Positions 27,101-35,684 are shown, counted from the first letter of the stretch. The stretch: 64,000 bases of DNA from Mesorhizobium loti (GCF_002858745.1 NZ_PJRO01000022.1:47681-111680), one strand, 5' to 3'. Program-made: numbers and translations. Notes: a model not told the origin generated them from the letters alone.

Positions 27101-27361
27101 CGAATAGACGTGCTCCACGCCATCTATGCCTTTGATGATCGTCTCCAACGGCTCGGTTACGAGCTTGACGGCATCTTCCGCCTTCAGGCCGTTCGCGGAT
27201 ATGTGGATGTCGACCATGGGCACGGAAATCTGTGGTTCTTCCTCCCGCGGCAAGGTCACCAGGGCGACAAGCCCAAGTGTCAGTGCCGCCAGCAGGAAAA
27301 GCGGCGACAGTGGCGATGCGATGAAGGACCGGGTGAGCCAGCCGGCAATGCCGAGTTTCAT
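24125..27361 (-). CDS. RND efflux pump, inner-membrane subunit
   Basis: A 1078-residue AcrB/HAE-type RND permease. It has an N-terminal helix, two large periplasmic loops and twelve predicted membrane helices. The fourth helix carries the proton-relay motif GILVDDAIVVIEN. Its start overlaps the stop of the adaptor gene by four bases. It is the last gene of a unit beginning with sulfide:quinone oxidoreductase, so its substrate may be a sulfur compound or a toxic product of sulfide oxidation. That is inference from context. No TolC-like gene is visible nearby. Confidence 0.87.
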   Translation of the reverse strand: MKLGIAGWLTRSFIASPLSPLFLLAALTLGLVALVTLPREEEPQISVPMVDIHISANGLKAEDAVKLVTEPLETIIKGIDGVEHVYSQTADDGALVTARFKVGTSSDAAILRIHEKVRANMDRIPVGIPEPLIVGRGIDDVAMVVVTLTPAAEAATRYSSADLTRLAHELQVEVAKLPDIGLTYITGAQPQEIQIEPDPEKLSLYGITLQQLASKIAGANRSFQIGMVRDGGNQRTVIAGQTLQDLSDIGNLLLTARDGRPVYVRDVTAIVLATAPAENRVTNITKSDTGLERAPAVSVAIAKRPGTNAVVIADTIVKRLEQVRGQIFPKDVEMMVTRNYGETANEKANELLFHLGLATISIVILVAVAIGWREALVVAVVIPTTILLTMFASRIMGYTLNRVSLFALIFSIGILVDDAIVVIENIARHWAMNDGRTRNQAAIDAVAEVGNPTIVATLTVVAALLPMLFVSGMMGPYMSPIPANASAAMVFSFFVAVMLTPWLMMKLGNKDHTASAAHKAGIDGGPLGRAYIAVARPILTSRLRSWTFLLVVGLATLASMALIYTKHVTVKLLPFDNKTELQVVVDLPRGSSVEDTNRLLQSAVDRLADVPEVVSFQTYAGTAAPFNFNGLVRHYYLRSGPEQGDVVVNLLPKNERSRSSHAIALTMRERLKGIVMPADTVLKVVEPPPGPPVLGTLLAEIYGPDAESRRAVAQKVRETFSSIPFIVDVDDSFHNQPQRVRLSIDQDSLEYYKVEQSDAYDTLSYLYGGTTVGYSHRGGGRQPIPIRIAPSKGNAVVDQRTLATPVPANVLPGARDVVELGDIVQVSRETASYPIFRHNGRATEMVMAELAGEFEAPIYGMLAVNETVAKADWGNLPKPTIALHGQPDDESRPTLLWDGEWEVTWVTFRDMGAAFMVAILGIYILVVAQFGSFKLPLVILTPIPLTLIGIMLGHWAFGAPFSATSMIGFIALAGIIVRNSILLVDFIRHTQSTDRPLVEVLLEAGAIRFKPILLTALAAMIGAAVILTDPIFQGLAISLLFGLASSTLLTVLVIPAIYVALRSRRHAEIQRALAGSDL

Positions 27362-28368
27362 GGCAGCACGACCTGGTCGCCATCAGACAGGCCGCTCAGT
27401 ATCTCGATGCGTGGCTGGCCAGCCGCGTCGAACTTCCCGCCTAGGACGACCGCCACGTCGAGCAGTCCATCTGCCGTCTCGACAGTGACATAGTCGACGC
27501 CTTGGATGGTTCTCACCGCTTCGGGCGGAACGCCGAACATCGTGCGTTTGGCGACCGGTATCGACACCAGCGTGCGCTCGTTGACGAAATAGGTCCCGAT
27601 ACCGCCGACCTCAACATCGGCAATCACGCGGCCATTCTCGATCTCGGGATAGACCTTCGCGATCCGCCCTGCGCTGGCTTTGACGAACCCGTTGTCGGAA
27701 CCTGTGCCGCGTTCGCCGATGTCGACGCGGGCACCCTCGAATATCTCAGCGGCATGTCGTTCCGGCAGCGACAGCCGCAGATAATACTGGCCCGATGCCA
27801 CCCGCGCGACGGTTTCGCCCGCCATGATCACCGAGCCGGTCGCCACAGGAACCGTGAGAACGCGGCCGTCTGCCGGAGCCAGGACGTCGCCCTCCCTGGC
27901 GCTTTGTTCGACCACAGCTTTCTCGGCGATAGCTGCTGCCAGCTGGCTCGTGACGACATCGAACTGCGTCTGCGCAGCATCAACCCGACTTTGCGCGACA
28001 GCGCCCTTGGCCAGCAGGTCCAGTGCGCGCTGAAGATCGGTCCGTGCACTGGCGAGCTGCGAGTTCAGGGCCGCGATCTTGGCGTCGGCTGCTCTAAGCT
28101 GCAACGCGATCTTGTCGTCGACCACCGTAGCCATCACATCACCTTTGCTCACCTGCAGGCCCTCTGTGACGCGAACGGATGAGACGGTTCCCGAAATCCT
28201 TGCCCGACCTGCCAGGATGGTGCGGCTTTCCACTCGCCCATAGACGGCCTTCATTTCCGTGACCGTCGAAGCCTTGACGATGAAATTCCCCGCAAGGACG
28301 TTTCCGCCGCCGAGCAGGGTCGTGCCGAAGACAAGTCCACTGGCGAATGCTGTCAGTACCGGTTTCAT
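27358..28368 (-). CDS. RND efflux periplasmic adaptor
   Basis: A 336-residue membrane-fusion protein with an N-terminal signal-like helix (FASGLVFGTTLLGGGNVLA). It has a lipoyl-type segment (GRARISGTVSSVRVTEGLQVSKGDVMA is split around the hairpin), a coiled-coil hairpin rich in Ala/Gln/Leu (about 90-150) and a beta-barrel region. It would link the RND pump to an outer-membrane channel. The stop overlaps the pump start by ATGA. It is 73 bp downstream of the DUF2892 gene in the same direction. Confidence 0.83.
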   Translation of the reverse strand: MKPVLTAFASGLVFGTTLLGGGNVLAGNFIVKASTVTEMKAVYGRVESRTILAGRARISGTVSSVRVTEGLQVSKGDVMATVVDDKIALQLRAADAKIAALNSQLASARTDLQRALDLLAKGAVAQSRVDAAQTQFDVVTSQLAAAIAEKAVVEQSAREGDVLAPADGRVLTVPVATGSVIMAGETVARVASGQYYLRLSLPERHAAEIFEGARVDIGERGTGSDNGFVKASAGRIAKVYPEIENGRVIADVEVGGIGTYFVNERTLVSIPVAKRTMFGVPPEAVRTIQGVDYVTVETADGLLDVAVVLGGKFDAAGQPRIEILSGLSDGDQVVLP

Positions 28369-28441
28369 GGGACGTGCCTATGTCCTGATGGTCGCGAATG
28401 GGGCCGCACCTGCGATGGTGCTGGGCGCTTCGAGTTTTGCT

Positions 28442-28651
28442 TTATTTGAAGGCGACGCCGCTTTTGCAGCCCAGCTTCTTGAACACCATGGCAGCTGGGC
28501 ACCAGCCGGTCAGCGATGCCTGGATCATGTTCAGGCCGGCAAAACCGGTAAGCAGCAGCCAATAGGATGAATGATAGGTGGCGAGTGCCAGGGATATCAG
28601 CACCACGAAGCCTGCAAACATGAGAACCGCTCTGTCCAAAGTCATGTCCAT
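28442..28651 (-). CDS. DUF2892 (YgaP-like) small membrane protein
   Basis: A 69-residue protein with two membrane helices (RAVLMFAGFVVLISLALATY and a second around YWLLLTGFAGLNMIQASLTG). They are followed by the DUF2892 hallmark GWCPAAMVFKKLGCKSG, which holds two cysteines. Such domains occur alone or fused to rhodanese in sulfur-handling operons. ATG 28651 follows AGGAG. It lies 20 bp downstream of the sulfide:quinone oxidoreductase. A role in handling sulfane sulfur at the membrane is likely but unproven. Confidence 0.83.
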   Translation of the reverse strand: MDMTLDRAVLMFAGFVVLISLALATYHSSYWLLLTGFAGLNMIQASLTGWCPAAMVFKKLGCKSGVAFK

Positions 28652-28671
28652 TTTCTCCTGAAGTTGAGCTA

Positions 28672-29964
28672 TTATTCAGCTGGCTCGTTGTGAATGGCTT
28701 TGAGTTTCTTGATGCCAAGCATGTCGAGCGCCAACGCTTCGTAGAACGTCTCGCTCTTTCCCTGCCGCACCTTGTGAAGGAAGTATTTTTCGAAGCCGAT
28801 CTTTGCCGTGTGGACCCATCTGCCTTGCGACGACCAGTTGACGTTGCGGGGAGGGATCTGCGGCTGCGCCACGAAGGCGATGCCCTCATCGCCGAAATCC
28901 GCGAGGCAAACAGCATTCCAGGTCGCGACCGCGGTCGGCTCTTCGCCTCTGAGCAGCGCTGAGATGTTTTGTGCGGTCGCCGTAACCATGGATTCGATCA
29001 TGAAACCGGTTTTCGGGACGCCCACCGGAAGCGGCGTCTTGCCAACTGGTGGAATGGCCACGCACACGCCGATCGAGAAGATGTTCGGATAGGCCGGGTT
29101 GCGCTGGTGCTTGTCGATGGTGACGAAGCCGCGCGGGTTGACCAATCCCTCAATGCCCCTGACTGCGTCAACACCCCGGAACGCGGGCAGCATCATGGAG
29201 AAGGCAAAAGGCAAATCTTGCCGGGCCTTGGTAGAGCCGTCGTCGTTGACCTCCTCGACATGCATCGTGCCGGCTTCGACCGACGTCACCTTGGCGTTTG
29301 TGATCCATTTGATATGGCGATCGCGCATGGCGCTCTCGAGTAGGCCTTTGGTGTCGCCGACACCGTCGAGCCCGAGATGGCCGATGTACGGCTCCGGCGT
29401 CACGAAAGTCATCGGCACGCGGTCACGAACCCTGGCCCTGCGCAAAGCGGTATCGAGGATGAAGGCGAATTCGTAAGCCGGACCATAGCACGACGCACCC
29501 TGCACCGCCCCAATGACGATTGGACCTGGCTCACGCAGAAATGCTTCGAACCGTTCGCGCGTGGCGAGGGCATGATCGATATGGCAGATGGAATGCGTGT
29601 GCCCGTCAGGCCCCAAACCTGGAACTTCATCAAAGGCAAGGTCGGGGCCCGTTGCGATGATCAGGTAGTCGTAGCCGATGAAGGAGCCGTCATTGAGTTC
29701 GAGGCGATTTTGATTTGGATGCACCCTTTTCGCGCCTTCGGGACGCAGATCGATACCGCGTCGCTTGAAGATATCTGACAAGTCGACAGTAACTTCGTCG
29801 CGTTGTCGCCATCCCACCGCAACCCAAGGATTGGAAGGTATGAATGCAAAGGATGTACCGAGCGTCACCACAGTCAGCCGGTCTGAGCGACGCAGCCTGT
29901 CGCGCATTTCATAGGCCATGATCGTGCCGCCGAGGCCTGCTCCAAGGACGATGATGTGGGACAT
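28672..29964 (-). CDS. sqr: Sulfide:quinone oxidoreductase
   Basis: A 430-residue FAD flavoprotein with an N-terminal dinucleotide fold (IIVLGAGLGGT). Three cysteines known to carry out sulfide oxidation in this family are all present: C127 (HSICHID), C159 (GASCYGP) and C301 (IGVCVAIP). It oxidises sulfide to polysulfide or sulfane sulfur and reduces membrane quinone. ATG 29964 is chosen for the GGGGAG upstream; the frame stays open to 30084 but without support. It diverges from an ArsR regulator and leads the DUF2892/RND unit. Confidence 0.85.
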   Translation of the reverse strand: MSHIIVLGAGLGGTIMAYEMRDRLRRSDRLTVVTLGTSFAFIPSNPWVAVGWRQRDEVTVDLSDIFKRRGIDLRPEGAKRVHPNQNRLELNDGSFIGYDYLIIATGPDLAFDEVPGLGPDGHTHSICHIDHALATRERFEAFLREPGPIVIGAVQGASCYGPAYEFAFILDTALRRARVRDRVPMTFVTPEPYIGHLGLDGVGDTKGLLESAMRDRHIKWITNAKVTSVEAGTMHVEEVNDDGSTKARQDLPFAFSMMLPAFRGVDAVRGIEGLVNPRGFVTIDKHQRNPAYPNIFSIGVCVAIPPVGKTPLPVGVPKTGFMIESMVTATAQNISALLRGEEPTAVATWNAVCLADFGDEGIAFVAQPQIPPRNVNWSSQGRWVHTAKIGFEKYFLHKVRQGKSETFYEALALDMLGIKKLKAIHNEPAE

Positions 29965-30080
29965 AAGGATCTCCCCATTGTTCGATCTTTCGCAGCGGCA
30001 TCTTGCTTGAGCGCGTTGCGTTCTGCGTTGATCCGGCTCAAATTTCCAAATGGCCAATCGCCACAATGAGCTTGCACATA

Positions 30081-30115
30081 ACATTCAAACTTTGTAAATT
30101 CAAGAATATGAATGT
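30081..30115. promoter_or_regulatory. Likely ArsR/BigR-type operator
   Basis: ACATTCA (30081-30087) and TGAATGT (30109-30115) form a perfect 7-bp inverted repeat with an AT-rich centre holding a further ATTCAA. It overlaps the regulator start codon (30108) and lies upstream of sqr, so the regulator could repress itself and the sulfide operon. Confidence 0.55.
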
Positions 30116-30404
30116 AAGAGATCTAATTCCAGCGTCCAACGAGGCAGCGGAACTGCTTCGGAGTCTGTCCCATCCACAGCGGCTGCTTGTTCTATGCGCC
30201 CTGGGGAAAGAAGAACGCACGGTCGCGGAGCTTCGGGAGCTGCTCGAAATCGATCAGGTGCCGATGTCGCAACAGCTGATGCGACTGAGAGCCGATGGGC
30301 TGGTTGAAGCGCGTCGTGAGGGAACGACTGTCCACTATCGGATCAAGAAACCGGAAGTGCTGACCATCATCGAGGCGCTCCATTCGGCCTTCTGTGCGCG
30401 CTAG
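30108..30404 (+). CDS. ArsR-family repressor (BigR/SqrR-like)
   Basis: A 98-residue winged-helix regulator: LRSLSHPQRLLVLCALGKEERTVAE is split over helices 2-3, with recognition helix VPMSQQLMRLRADGLV and wing RREGTTVHYRI. Two cysteines are visible, C41-like in VLCALG and one at the C-terminus (AFCAR). BigR/SqrR sulfide sensors use two cysteines that form a tetrasulfide bridge, so a persulfide sensor is plausible, though the spacing differs from what I recall. ATG 30108 was chosen for the family N-terminus. It diverges from sqr, its probable target. Confidence 0.8.
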   Translation: MNVRDLIPASNEAAELLRSLSHPQRLLVLCALGKEERTVAELRELLEIDQVPMSQQLMRLRADGLVEARREGTTVHYRIKKPEVLTIIEALHSAFCAR

Positions 30405-30458
30405 AAGCTTCTGATCGAGATCGCAAGTTTGACGATCTGGGCGTAACGGCGAGTGTTC

Positions 30459-30472
30459 TTGACCCAGGTCAA
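30459..30472 (+). promoter_or_regulatory. FixK/FNR-type box
   Basis: TTGACccagGTCAA is a perfect palindrome of the TTGAC-N4-GTCAA form. It lies 94 bp upstream of the host-attachment-family gene at 30559. Confidence 0.65.
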
Positions 30473-30558
30473 GGCGGGGTGGCCCCATATGCGGTTCTGC
30501 TTTCGCCAACAAGGCTGGGCCAGATGATGTCCAGCCGTTTCGTCGGCGGAGAGATTAC

Positions 30559-30963
30559 ATGATCCTGAACAATGATACCCTCGTCGCGGTCACGGACGGT
30601 GAGCGATTGAGACTGTTTCACAGCAAAGGCCATGAACCTCACCTTGACCTGATCGAAATCGATGATCCTGCTTTGGAGCGAGCTCATGCCGGATCAGGCG
30701 GTCGGCATCGCAGTTCGACTGCCAACCCGGACGACGCGCGGTTGCGTGAAGATGATTTCGCCGGATCGGTGGCAGCCTATCTGAACGATCAGGCGCTGGA
30801 AGCGACCTACCAGCATTTATTCGTGGTGGCGGACCCGCGCACTCTGGGAGAAATGCGCAAGCACTACCTGCCCGCGCTTGACGCGAAGCTCGCGGGAGAG
30901 GTCGACAAGGACCTCGTCAAACACTCGGTGGAGTCAATCAAGAACGCCATTGCGATGGCCTAA
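30559..30963 (+). CDS. Host-attachment family protein
   Basis: A 134-residue soluble protein of the host-attachment family (PF10116), first named for Agrobacterium plant attachment. Visible features are VAVTDGERLRLFHSKG near the start, the variable linker GSGGRHRSSTANPDDARL, and the conserved half YQHLFVVADPRTLGEMRKHY with ESIKNAI at the end. The fold resembles translation-release-factor eRF1 domain 2, and the real role is unclear. A FixK-type box upstream suggests low-oxygen induction. ATG 30559 follows GGAGAG. Confidence 0.83.
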   Translation: MILNNDTLVAVTDGERLRLFHSKGHEPHLDLIEIDDPALERAHAGSGGRHRSSTANPDDARLREDDFAGSVAAYLNDQALEATYQHLFVVADPRTLGEMRKHYLPALDAKLAGEVDKDLVKHSVESIKNAIAMA

Positions 30964-31190
30964 GCCCGCTCGTCGCGCTGGCCGCTCGGCGGCAGGCATG
31001 AAGCCAATTTCTTTGCCACCACCTGCAACCTCATAACACAATAGCGCCACGCCAAAACATCGGCGCTGGCTTCGCCATGGGGCGGCGAATGCTTCAAAAG
31101 ACAAAATACCTGCAAGCTTCGTGGGTACTGTCTTTGGCAATCATCCAAGATGAGTGGCGCCCCTCAACCGGCTTGTCGGCTGACCTGAAC

Positions 31191-31204
31191 TTGATGTGCG
31201 TCAA
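31191..31204 (+). promoter_or_regulatory. FixK/FNR-type box
   Basis: TTGATgtgcGTCAA matches the consensus with one mismatch. The centre is 56 bp upstream of the ATG at 31254, leaving a short leader with AAAGGAG. The 290-bp gap before the stress gene (30964-31253) holds nothing else that I can name. Confidence 0.65.
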
Positions 31205-31253
31205 GGCGAAAGACTGTCGCTCATGATGATCTGACGCAAAGGAGATGAAACCA

Positions 31254-32090
31254 ATGCAAACCTTGACCTGCCTGTTCTTGCCGACCTATCCAGACACGCC
31301 GGGGTCCAAAATCGCGGCCAATGCAGTGGCAGTGGCCAGCCAACTGGGCGCCGTGCTCGATGCAGCGGTTATCGACGTCGACATCCCGGATGTCTCGAAC
31401 GCCCTATCCACCCTGCTGCTCGATCTTCCGGCCAAGATCCGCGAGACCGAGGCTGCCAGCAGGAGCCGCGGCAAGGTCTTGCTGGAAGAAATTGCAACAG
31501 AGGCCCTGCAACACAAGGTCACTTTGACCAGACAGGAGTTGAGGGCAGCGCCCGGGCTGATGGGGGAACTAGCCGCCAAGGAGGGACGCTATTTCGATCT
31601 CTGCATGGTTGGGTGGGCGCGCGATAGCGAGGCCTTGCAGTCGGTTGCCGAGGAGGTCGTGTTCAGCTCCGGCCGCCCCACTTTGCTGCTTCCGGATTCA
31701 GAAAAGGTTGGCGACCTTGAACACGTCGTGGTGGCTTGGGATGGAAGTCGCGTGGCGGCAAGAGCGGTGGCCGATGCCACTCCGTTCCTGGAACGGGCCA
31801 AGCAGATATCGATCGTCACCGTAGTGGATGAGAAGGTTCTGCCGCGCCAAGATAGTGGTGAACGCCTTGCGCTTGGCCTGAAAGCGCGAGGGTTTCATGC
31901 GACGGCGGAGTCAATCCTGGCCGGTCAGGATCCGATAGGTGCCGCACTTCAGCGACACGCCAAAAAAATAGGCGGTCAGCTCCTCGTCATGGGCGCCTAT
32001 GGCCACTCCCGTCTGCGGGATATCGTGCTTGGCGGAGCGACCGAAGGGATCTTTTCGGACCTGCGCATGCCGGTCTTGATGTCTCACTAG
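31254..32090 (+). CDS. Tandem universal stress protein (UspA family)
   Basis: A 278-residue two-domain UspA protein. The C-terminal domain starts DLEHVVVAWDGSRVAARAV and ends VMGAYGHSRLRDIVLGGATEG, holding the nucleotide loop. ATG 31254 is favoured over 31245 because AAAGGAG ends right at 31244. It is the third such gene in the window. It leads an operon with the P-type ATPase 35 bp downstream, repeating the stress-protein/ATPase pairing seen at 8423-11924. Confidence 0.88.
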   Translation: MQTLTCLFLPTYPDTPGSKIAANAVAVASQLGAVLDAAVIDVDIPDVSNALSTLLLDLPAKIRETEAASRSRGKVLLEEIATEALQHKVTLTRQELRAAPGLMGELAAKEGRYFDLCMVGWARDSEALQSVAEEVVFSSGRPTLLLPDSEKVGDLEHVVVAWDGSRVAARAVADATPFLERAKQISIVTVVDEKVLPRQDSGERLALGLKARGFHATAESILAGQDPIGAALQRHAKKIGGQLLVMGAYGHSRLRDIVLGGATEGIFSDLRMPVLMSH

Positions 32091-32125
32091 ACGACGCGAA
32101 GTCGCTCTGTTTCAGGACCCAGACC

Positions 32126-34714
32126 ATGTCCGAGGTTGCGTTCAAGCAGCAGTCGAACGGCGGTAGTGTCGTCCCAATAGGCGGCCGGAAACTCTCCGGC
32201 CTGAGTGAAGCAGAGGCCAGGTCCAGGCTTGTCGCCGAGGGACCCAATGAACTGCCCAAATCAGGACGACGAACACCGCTGAAAATTGCCGCCGAGGTGG
32301 TCCGGGAACCGATGCTGACGCTGCTGCTAGGGGCCGGCGGCGTCTATCTGCTGCTTGGCGATCTGCAGGAAGCGCTGATCTTGCTGTGCTTCGCGAGCCT
32401 GTCGATCGTCATCACCATTGTGCAGGAAGCACGCACCGAACGCATCCTCGAAGCGCTTCGCGATCTTGCCAGCCCTCGCGCGCTGGTCGTGCGCGAGGGG
32501 CAGCGTCGGCGGATTGCCGGGCGCGAGGTCGTCCGTGGCGATATCGTGGTGCTTGCCGAGGGCGACCGGGCGCCGGCGGACATGGTGCTGCTCGAAGCTG
32601 ATGATCTTCAGGCGGACGAGTCTCTTCTCACCGGCGAATTCGTGCCTGTGCGCAAGTGTGTGGCAGCGCTCATCGACCGGGCTGCAAAACCACGACCAGG
32701 CGGGGATGATCTGCCTGTCGTCTTTTCCGGTACCCTTGTCGTTCGCGGTTCGGGCCTGGGTGAAGTCCTGGCAACTGGAATCCACACTGAGATCGGAGCG
32801 ATCGGGCAGTCCCTGAGCGCGTTGGAAAGCGAGGCGCCTCGACTGCAAAAGCAGACACGAAAGATCGTCAGGCTGTTTGCAGTGATCGGCGTTGCTGTCA
32901 GCGTTTTCGCGGTTCTGCTGCACGGGTGGTTTCGCGGACAATGGCTCGACGCCACATTGGCGGGGATTGCGTTGGGCATGTCGATGCTGCCCGAGGAATT
33001 TCCCATGGTGTTGACGATCTTCATGGCCATGGGAGCCTGGCGCCTGTCGCAGGTGCGGGTGCTCACCCGCAAGACCACGGCCATCGAGACGCTTGGATCA
33101 GCAACCGTCCTTTGCACCGACAAGACCGGGACGCTGACGCGAAACCAGATGACCGTCGCAGAATTGAGGACGCCTGGCGGTGATGTCTCTCGGCCGATCG
33201 ATACTGCAGGCGACGTTCCCCAGGCGTTCTGTAACCTTGTCGAACTGGCTGCTTTGGCCTGCGCCGAAGTGCCTTTCGATCCCATGGAGAAGGCTTTTCA
33301 CGAACTCGCCCAAAGAAACGCGCAAAACTGTCTAGGCGCTGGCGATTGGCGATTGTTCCGTTCTTATGGACTTCGTCCTGAGCTTCTCGCGATGTCAAAT
33401 GCTTGGCGACCAATTGGAGGCAATGGCACTTACCTGATTGCTGCCAAAGGTGCACCGGAGGCAATTATTCAACTTTGCTGTCTTGTCGGGGATCGCGCCA
33501 ATGCGGTCCGCAAATCCGCCGATGCCATGGCGGATAAGGGACTGAGGGTCCTTGGGGTGGCATGCGCCCGCCACAACCGGTCAGATCTGCCAGACCACCA
33601 GGCCGACTTTGTGTTCGAGTTCGCAGGCCTCGTAGGGTTGGCTGATCCGCTCCGCAAGGAGGTTCCGGAAGCTGTTGCCAGCTGTCGCTCGGCAGGTATC
33701 CGTGTGGTCATGATCACCGGCGATTATCCCGTCACAGCCGCAGCAATTGCCCGCGAGGCTGGGCTCGACGCTGCCACCGTCGTCACCGGCGAAGAGCTCC
33801 GCGCGATGGATGAAGCCGCTCTCTCGCAGGTGGTGAAGACGACGAGCGTCTTTGCGCGGACGATGCCCGATCAAAAACTGATGATCGTCAGGGCACTCAA
33901 GGCCAATGGTGAGATTGTTGCGATGACGGGCGACGGCGTCAACGATGCTCCTTCGCTGAAAGCCGCCGATATCGGCATTGCCATGGGGGGGCGCGGCACA
34001 GACGTGGCCCGAGAGGCGTCTTCGATCGTTCTCCTGGACGATGACTTCAGCTCAATTGTCATGGCGATCCGCCAGGGCCGCCGTATCTACGACAATCTGC
34101 GCAAGGCGATGAGTTTCATCACCGCCGTCCATGTGCCGATCGCGGGCTTATCGCTGGTGCCCTTGCTGTTTGGCCTGCCAATCGTCTTCGGGCCGCTGCA
34201 CATCGCTTTCCTGGAGATGGTGATTGATCCGCTCTGTTCGCTGGTATTCGAAGCGGAGTCCGAGGAAGACAACGTCATGGACCGACCGCCACGCGATCCG
34301 CAGCAAGCACTGTTCAGTCGATCGCTCATGACCTGGAGCTTTGCCCAGGGGGCGTTGGCTTTGATGATGGTTGCGACCGTCTATCTATTGAGCCTCCGCT
34401 TTGGCGTTCCGGAAAACGAGGTGCGCGGGCTCACCTTCATATCGCTCATCGTGTCGATTGTCGGACTGGTGTTGGTGGATCGCACTTTTGACGCTTCGGC
34501 GGGGCTGCGCCGGCGCAACCGCGCCTTTGTGGCTGTCGTAGCCATCGATCTCGTGTTGCTTGGCTTCGTGTTCGCCTTCCCGCCCGCCACTGAACTCTTT
34601 CAGGTTGGCCTGCCAAGCCTTGCTCATTTGTCAGCAGTGCTCGCTGGGATCGTTGTGCTGGTCGGATCGTTGCAGAGCGTCAAACATTTTTGGCGGAAGC
34701 AACTGAGCGCCTGA
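32126..34714 (+). CDS. P2-type cation-transporting ATPase
   Basis: An 862-residue P2-type ATPase. The N-terminal cation-ATPase domain is GLSEAEARSRLVAEGPNEL. Further motifs are actuator DESLLTGEFVPV, membrane motif GMSMLPEEFPMVL, phosphorylation site CTDKTGTLTRNQ and hinge TGDGVNDAPSLKAADIGIAM. PEEFP replaces the PEGLP of calcium pumps, as in a bacterial subgroup whose ion (calcium, manganese or sodium/potassium) is not settled. It is probably cotranscribed with the stress protein at 31254. No close gene names the cation. Confidence 0.85.
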   Translation: MSEVAFKQQSNGGSVVPIGGRKLSGLSEAEARSRLVAEGPNELPKSGRRTPLKIAAEVVREPMLTLLLGAGGVYLLLGDLQEALILLCFASLSIVITIVQEARTERILEALRDLASPRALVVREGQRRRIAGREVVRGDIVVLAEGDRAPADMVLLEADDLQADESLLTGEFVPVRKCVAALIDRAAKPRPGGDDLPVVFSGTLVVRGSGLGEVLATGIHTEIGAIGQSLSALESEAPRLQKQTRKIVRLFAVIGVAVSVFAVLLHGWFRGQWLDATLAGIALGMSMLPEEFPMVLTIFMAMGAWRLSQVRVLTRKTTAIETLGSATVLCTDKTGTLTRNQMTVAELRTPGGDVSRPIDTAGDVPQAFCNLVELAALACAEVPFDPMEKAFHELAQRNAQNCLGAGDWRLFRSYGLRPELLAMSNAWRPIGGNGTYLIAAKGAPEAIIQLCCLVGDRANAVRKSADAMADKGLRVLGVACARHNRSDLPDHQADFVFEFAGLVGLADPLRKEVPEAVASCRSAGIRVVMITGDYPVTAAAIAREAGLDAATVVTGEELRAMDEAALSQVVKTTSVFARTMPDQKLMIVRALKANGEIVAMTGDGVNDAPSLKAADIGIAMGGRGTDVAREASSIVLLDDDFSSIVMAIRQGRRIYDNLRKAMSFITAVHVPIAGLSLVPLLFGLPIVFGPLHIAFLEMVIDPLCSLVFEAESEEDNVMDRPPRDPQQALFSRSLMTWSFAQGALALMMVATVYLLSLRFGVPENEVRGLTFISLIVSIVGLVLVDRTFDASAGLRRRNRAFVAVVAIDLVLLGFVFAFPPATELFQVGLPSLAHLSAVLAGIVVLVGSLQSVKHFWRKQLSA

Positions 34715-34776
34715 CGGCGTGGGCAATTACACCACCAGGCAAAGCCAGCTTTGTGGAGGGACCTGCGCAGGCGCCA

Positions 34777-35682
34777 TTAGGCATCGATCCGCGTGCCCCG
34801 AAGCCCTTTGACGATCTCGAGCGCGTCTTCCAGGCGTCCGATCGCAGACGGTTTGCCGGTCGCTTCGGTGAACTCGATTGCCGCACTGACCTTGGGACCC
34901 ATGGAGCCGGCCGGGAAGTCGTGGCCGGTCAATTCTGTGATTGTAACCTTGCCGAGAGCGCATTGATCGGACGTGCCGTAACCGACATAGACGGCATCGA
35001 CGTCTGTCAGCATGAGCAGCATGTCTGCCTTCAGCTGACGCGCCAGAAGCGAACTTGCCAGATCCTTGTCGATGACGGCTTCAATGCCAACAATGCTGCC
35101 ATCGCCGCGGGCAATCACCGGGATCCCGCCGCCGCCGGTGCAGATGACGACGACGTCGCGCTCGACCAGATACGAAATGACCGATACTTCCAGTATTTCG
35201 AGAGGGCGCGGGGAGGCCACGACACGACGCCATTTGTCGCCGTCGGGTGCTATCACCCAGTTGCGCTCGCCAGCAAGCCGCCTTGCGGTCGCCTCGTCGT
35301 AGACAGGCCCTATCGGCTTGGTCGGATGCGCGAACGCCGGATCGCTCGGGTCCACCTTGATCAAGGTCAGCAATGTCGCGAATGATTTTGCGCTGACGAG
35401 ATTGGCGAGCTCCTGCTCGATCATGTAGCCGATCATGCCGGCACTCTCGGCGCCGAGCACATCGAGCGGAAAGGCTTCTGTTTCAGATGTTGCCGCTGAC
35501 TGAAGCGCGAGCAGGCCGACCTGCGGGCCGTTGCCATGGGTGACGACCAGCGAATGGCCTTCGCCGATCAGAGCTGCCAAGGCAGAGGCGGCGCGTTTGA
35601 TGTTTTGACGCTGGTTTTGCGCGGTGAGCGGTTCGCCGCGCCGAAGCAGCGCGTTTCCTCCAAGTGCTGCAACGATGAGCAT
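34777..35682 (-). CDS. arcC: Carbamate kinase
   Basis: A 301-residue amino-acid-kinase-fold enzyme making ATP and carbamate from carbamoyl phosphate and ADP. The start LIVAALGGNALLRRGE and the loop VTHGNGPQVGLLAL are typical, as are CTGGGGIPV and IDKDLASSLLA. ATG 35682 lies two bases past the arcB stop. It is the last gene of the arginine deiminase operon (antiporter, arcA, arcB, arcC) and provides the ATP-yielding step. Confidence 0.93.
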   Translation of the reverse strand: MLIVAALGGNALLRRGEPLTAQNQRQNIKRAASALAALIGEGHSLVVTHGNGPQVGLLALQSAATSETEAFPLDVLGAESAGMIGYMIEQELANLVSAKSFATLLTLIKVDPSDPAFAHPTKPIGPVYDEATARRLAGERNWVIAPDGDKWRRVVASPRPLEILEVSVISYLVERDVVVICTGGGGIPVIARGDGSIVGIEAVIDKDLASSLLARQLKADMLLMLTDVDAVYVGYGTSDQCALGKVTITELTGHDFPAGSMGPKVSAAIEFTEATGKPSAIGRLEDALEIVKGLRGTRIDA

Positions 35683-35684
35683 GG

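Noticed and set aside
35350..35366. CTTGATCAAGG inside arcC
   Set aside because: It lacks the 4-base spacer of a FixK box and lies inside a coding region without a nearby start.
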